A stretch of DNA of 64,000 nucleotides. Source: Mucilaginibacter aquariorum (GTDB lineage Bacteria; Bacteroidota; Bacteroidia; Sphingobacteriales; Sphingobacteriaceae). The DNA is taken from positions 1 to 64,000 of the forward strand of contig NZ_JANHOH010000015.1 in NCBI RefSeq assembly GCF_024498135.1. The letters run 5' to 3'. Of the stretch, positions 61,754-64,000 are shown piece by piece (position 1 is the stretch's first letter; every line of letters begins with the position of its first letter). The notes under the pieces were generated by a model that did not search any database, was not told the origin of the DNA, and saw only the letters and a program-made list of their open reading frames with translations. A program made the translations under genes and the position numbers.

Positions 61754-62340
61754 CCAGGCTGGTACCCTTTATTTTTCAGATCGTCATAAAATTTTGCAAG
61801 GGTAACATGGATATAGGGTATCAGCCAGAGAAATCCGATGCCCAGCGTGAGCACACATAAGATGGCCAGCAGTAAAAACCGCAGGAACAGATAAAAGAGT
61901 TTCAGCTTATAGCCATCCATCAATTCTTTACTTCGGGCAAGCACGTCCTGTGGTTTTAAGTTTGGATCATCCGCGAGGATATAGAAAACCATCGCATAGG
62001 ATAGCGCCGCGATAATGCCCGGTACGATCAGCAGCAAGAGCCATAGCAGGACATATAACAGGGAGAGCAGATAAGTCAGCAGTGCGCCGGTGAAGTACCT
62101 GAATCCGTCGAATAACTGCTCCAGTTTCGCATCCTTACCGCGGGACAAGGACAATGAAAATGTGGCAGCGCCCAGCATCATGGGGCCGGCCACGAGTATG
62201 GCGGCTAAGCCGACCTTCTGCATCGCGCCAAAAGAGCCCATGATCAGGCTATAGACCAGGAAGGTCCCGATCGCCAATCCCCATTTATCCTTTAGGGCTG
62301 CCCGGGCAGCTTGCATTAACGCTGTATTTTCTGTTGCCAT
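61750..62340 (-). CDS. DUF975-like integral membrane protein
   Basis: 196 residues with about five hydrophobic segments (about 20-60, 85-115, 118-130, 150-180). It matches DUF975: LMQAARAALKDKWGLAIGTFLVY at the start, the GRDAKLEQLFDGFRYF-type loop (GKDAKLEQLFDGFRYF, about 68-83), PQDVLARSKELMDGYKLKLFYLFL and a final LWLIPYIHVTLAKFYDDL. Function unknown. Confidence 0.85.
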   Translation of the reverse strand: MATENTALMQAARAALKDKWGLAIGTFLVYSLIMGSFGAMQKVGLAAILVAGPMMLGAATFSLSLSRGKDAKLEQLFDGFRYFTGALLTYLLSLLYVLLWLLLLIVPGIIAALSYAMVFYILADDPNLKPQDVLARSKELMDGYKLKLFYLFLRFLLLAILCVLTLGIGFLWLIPYIHVTLAKFYDDLKNKGYQPG

Positions 62341-62420
62341 AATCTTTGTTTTTTACAAAGGAACGGTATGGCAAAAGCCGGAAAAATGACGTAAGGCACA
62401 GTCCGGACTGATTTTCATGC

Positions 62421-62904
62421 TTATCGTTGGTAAGCGCGCTTCGACCATAACGGCCAGGCCATTGTTTGGTAGAGGAGCTTCCCGGCTGCAAAAGCCAGGA
62501 TCAGCAGGAAAGGGAAAGCGGCACCTAAACCAAGGGGCGTAATCGCCAGCAGGAAAACGATCGCAGCCATGCAGGCAGCCCTCACCCATTGGCCCCGGTA
62601 GCTCATCGCCAGGGCGATTAACCCCTGGCCGGCAGCGATCGTGCTGACCATCCCCTTGATGTGGCCGCGGAACCAGCCGTTGATAAAGCTACTATAACCC
62701 ATGGCATAACGTCCGAATTCCAGGTAAGCCTCCGGATGCTCATGACAGGTGTCATAATTGATCCAGACCGCCCAGCCAAAGATCAGGGCCAGGGCCAGTT
62801 CGTGACTGGCCGGGCCTCCGGAAAGCGGCCCAGAGGATCCACAGTCCCACGGCATTCGAAAAGCCGTAAGCAACTAAGAAAAGGGGCGCGTGCTGCGGGT
62901 GCAT
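62421..62904 (-). pseudogene. Small membrane protein gene with a frameshift
   Basis: One frame starts MHPQHAPLFLVAYGFSNAVG at 62904 and runs to about 62815; another continues SHELALALIFGWAVWINYD to the stop at 62421. Removing one base of the GGG at 62812-62814 joins them as WAAFRRPASHELALAL, giving about 160 residues with three or four membrane helices. A one-base insertion or a sequencing error is likely. No family recognised; the middle has YDTCHEHPEAYLEFGRYAMG. Confidence 0.65.
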
Positions 62905-62921
62905 CGTATAGCTGTTTAGGG

Positions 62922-63701
62922 TTATAAGACTAATAAGGGAACGCGCTGCCCCAGTGCGGCGGGTGGCCACTGCCCCTTATCGAAATTTCCGCCAGGAACT
63001 GCTAATTCCGGTTTCTTCAGCACCGGTAATGTTTCCTGGAAGCGAATATGCGTGTAAGGGCTTTGACGGGCGATCGCGGCCATGAACCGCTCTGCGCGGT
63101 CCCGGAGCTTTTTGGCCAGCGGTACGGGGGTGATCACCAATTCCGCCTGGAACGGTTCAGCCAGTTTAATCAATGTCTGAAGGCGGGCCATCTCCTCCTC
63201 GGCCAGCGAAGTTTCAAAAACGATCTGTCTATAAGGCTGAAAGTCAGCATCGGGCGGCACGATCAGCAGGGGCCGCAGGCCATGCTCGATCAGCAGACGG
63301 GCGTGATCCTGGCTGGGCTTTCCGCCCGGCAGGTACTCGTGGCTACCGGCGACAAGCAGCCCGACGGTACTTTTGGGGTCGTAAACAGCCAGGCGCGGAT
63401 CAAAGGCGCCGTCCTGCCATTGATAGCGTACAGCGGGCAGGTAGGCCCCCGCATCCAGTGATTCCGCCAGCTTTCGCACCGCTACGCTCAGCAGCCGGAG
63501 TTTTTCCACGCCGGCTTTTTGCTGTGCGAGCCGTTGTTCTTCCAGCCAATCCTCAGAGATTCCAGAATCTACAGGTGGCTTTTGCCCCGTATAGTGGACC
63601 AACAAAATATCCATTTGCAGGCATGCTGCCAGGCGGAAGGCATAATCAGCCGCGTGGGCTGCGTTCACCGAAAAATCGATCATGACCAGGATCTGTTTCA
63701 T
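62922..63701 (-). CDS. Universal stress protein family, two-domain
   Basis: 259 residues. KQILVMIDFSVNAAHAADYAFRLA (by position 2-25) is the USP opening, and YDPKSTVGLLVAGSHEY gives the first nucleotide-binding strand. A second half begins QIVFETSLAEEEMARLQTLIKLA. The C-terminal end (FDKGQWPPAALGQRVPLLVL) lacks the usual closing strand of the second domain, so it may be truncated. It runs into the frameshifted gene with an 18-bp gap. It fits stress regulation like the adjacent sensory genes. Confidence 0.85.
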   Translation of the reverse strand: MKQILVMIDFSVNAAHAADYAFRLAACLQMDILLVHYTGQKPPVDSGISEDWLEEQRLAQQKAGVEKLRLLSVAVRKLAESLDAGAYLPAVRYQWQDGAFDPRLAVYDPKSTVGLLVAGSHEYLPGGKPSQDHARLLIEHGLRPLLIVPPDADFQPYRQIVFETSLAEEEMARLQTLIKLAEPFQAELVITPVPLAKKLRDRAERFMAAIARQSPYTHIRFQETLPVLKKPELAVPGGNFDKGQWPPAALGQRVPLLVL

Positions 63702-64000
63702 GGCCTGGCTTGTTGAGGAACATTAACGGTGGCGTGGCTGATCAGCAGCTTGTGAAAATCTTCAGCGGGAACGATCGGCAGCTTATTCAGGATGCCCTCC
63801 ACGACCCTCGGGATATCATTTATCGCTCTTTGCGGATCGTCCACATCACCTATGCCATAGCCGCGCCAGATCACCTGCCGGCTTTTCCGTTCGATCAGGT
63901 CGATGATCAGCGTGCCCTCACGGTAAGGCACGCGTTCGATATCATCACCAACATAGACCATGAAATTGCTGGGATAACCAAAATAAAAATAACGGCCATA
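63698..64000 (-). CDS. DUF4136 protein, C-terminal part (cut by window edge)
   Basis: The frame is open to the end of the window; reading past the ATG at 63961 it continues upstream as GRYFYFGYPSNF. The segment REGTLIIDLIERKSRQVIWRG (by position near the middle), then DDPQRAINDIPRVVEGILNKLP, matches the C-terminus of DUF4136, a family of secreted lipoproteins in Bacteroidota. Its stop overlaps the USP start (ATGA), so the two are coupled. Confidence 0.8.
   Translation of the reverse strand, partial: YGRYFYFGYPSNFMVYVGDDIERVPYREGTLIIDLIERKSRQVIWRGYGIGDVDDPQRAINDIPRVVEGILNKLPIVPAEDFHKLLISHATVNVPQQARP

Overview
This window comes from a Bacteroidota chromosome, most likely family Sphingobacteriaceae (Mucilaginibacter/Pedobacter type; the genus is inferred). 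Supporting signs are GLPGLI and OMP_b-brl proteins, a type IX secretion C-terminal domain, DUF4286/DUF4256/DUF4136 proteins, genes mostly without Shine-Dalgarno sites, a TTTG/TAnnTTTG promoter, and many palindromic intergenic repeats.

Layout. 1-154: end of an rRNA operon (5S rRNA and terminator). 0.3-5.7 kb: accessory, repeat-rich DNA with a Toprim/primase-like DUF6371 protein, a RepA-like ATPase and an AT-rich two-gene unit (DUF1828 plus unknown). 5.7-9 kb: a sugar oxidoreductase and a TIM-barrel isomerase, with a small GIY-YIG nuclease gene between them boxed in by copies of a 115-bp palindromic repeat. 9-40 kb: ordinary chromosome. It holds GLPGLI plus outer-membrane receptor, secreted S8 and M57 peptidases, rfbC, a TPR protein, an S9 peptidase with a two-component system, a methyltransferase/UbiA pair, a MoxR-like ATPase with a VWA protein, fructokinase, an ArsR-SRPBCC-DoxX stress-type cluster, a JmjC-like cupin, a fasciclin protein and hemW.

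40.4-48.7 kb: an integrative and mobilizable element (tyrosine integrase, membrane cargo protein, excisionase-like HTH, CHC2/Toprim primase, MobC, relaxase, antitoxin-like protein, zeta toxin). Directly after it is an orphan two-repeat CRISPR array with 46-nt repeats of the Bacteroidota type II-C form and one 30-nt spacer, bordered by inverted partial repeats. No cas gene is present. 48.7-52.2 kb is a scar zone with a truncated SDR gene and AraC and HxlR remnants among intact regulators.

52.2-57.3 kb: a five-gene LolCDE-like envelope operon (LolA-like carrier, two FtsX-type permeases, ATPase, outer-membrane beta-barrel). 57.5-64 kb: a CheB-CheR-PAS fusion, a PAS histidine kinase, DUF975 and other membrane proteins, a universal stress protein and a DUF4136 protein cut by the window edge.

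Most notable: the orphan CRISPR remnant at the end of the mobile element; the GIY-YIG gene bracketed by palindromic repeats; a family of short TGTCCGTCC/GGACGGACA hairpin elements, one lying inside a coding sequence; and a zeta-toxin gene without an ATG start that is joined in the -1 frame to its upstream partner across a run of ten A.
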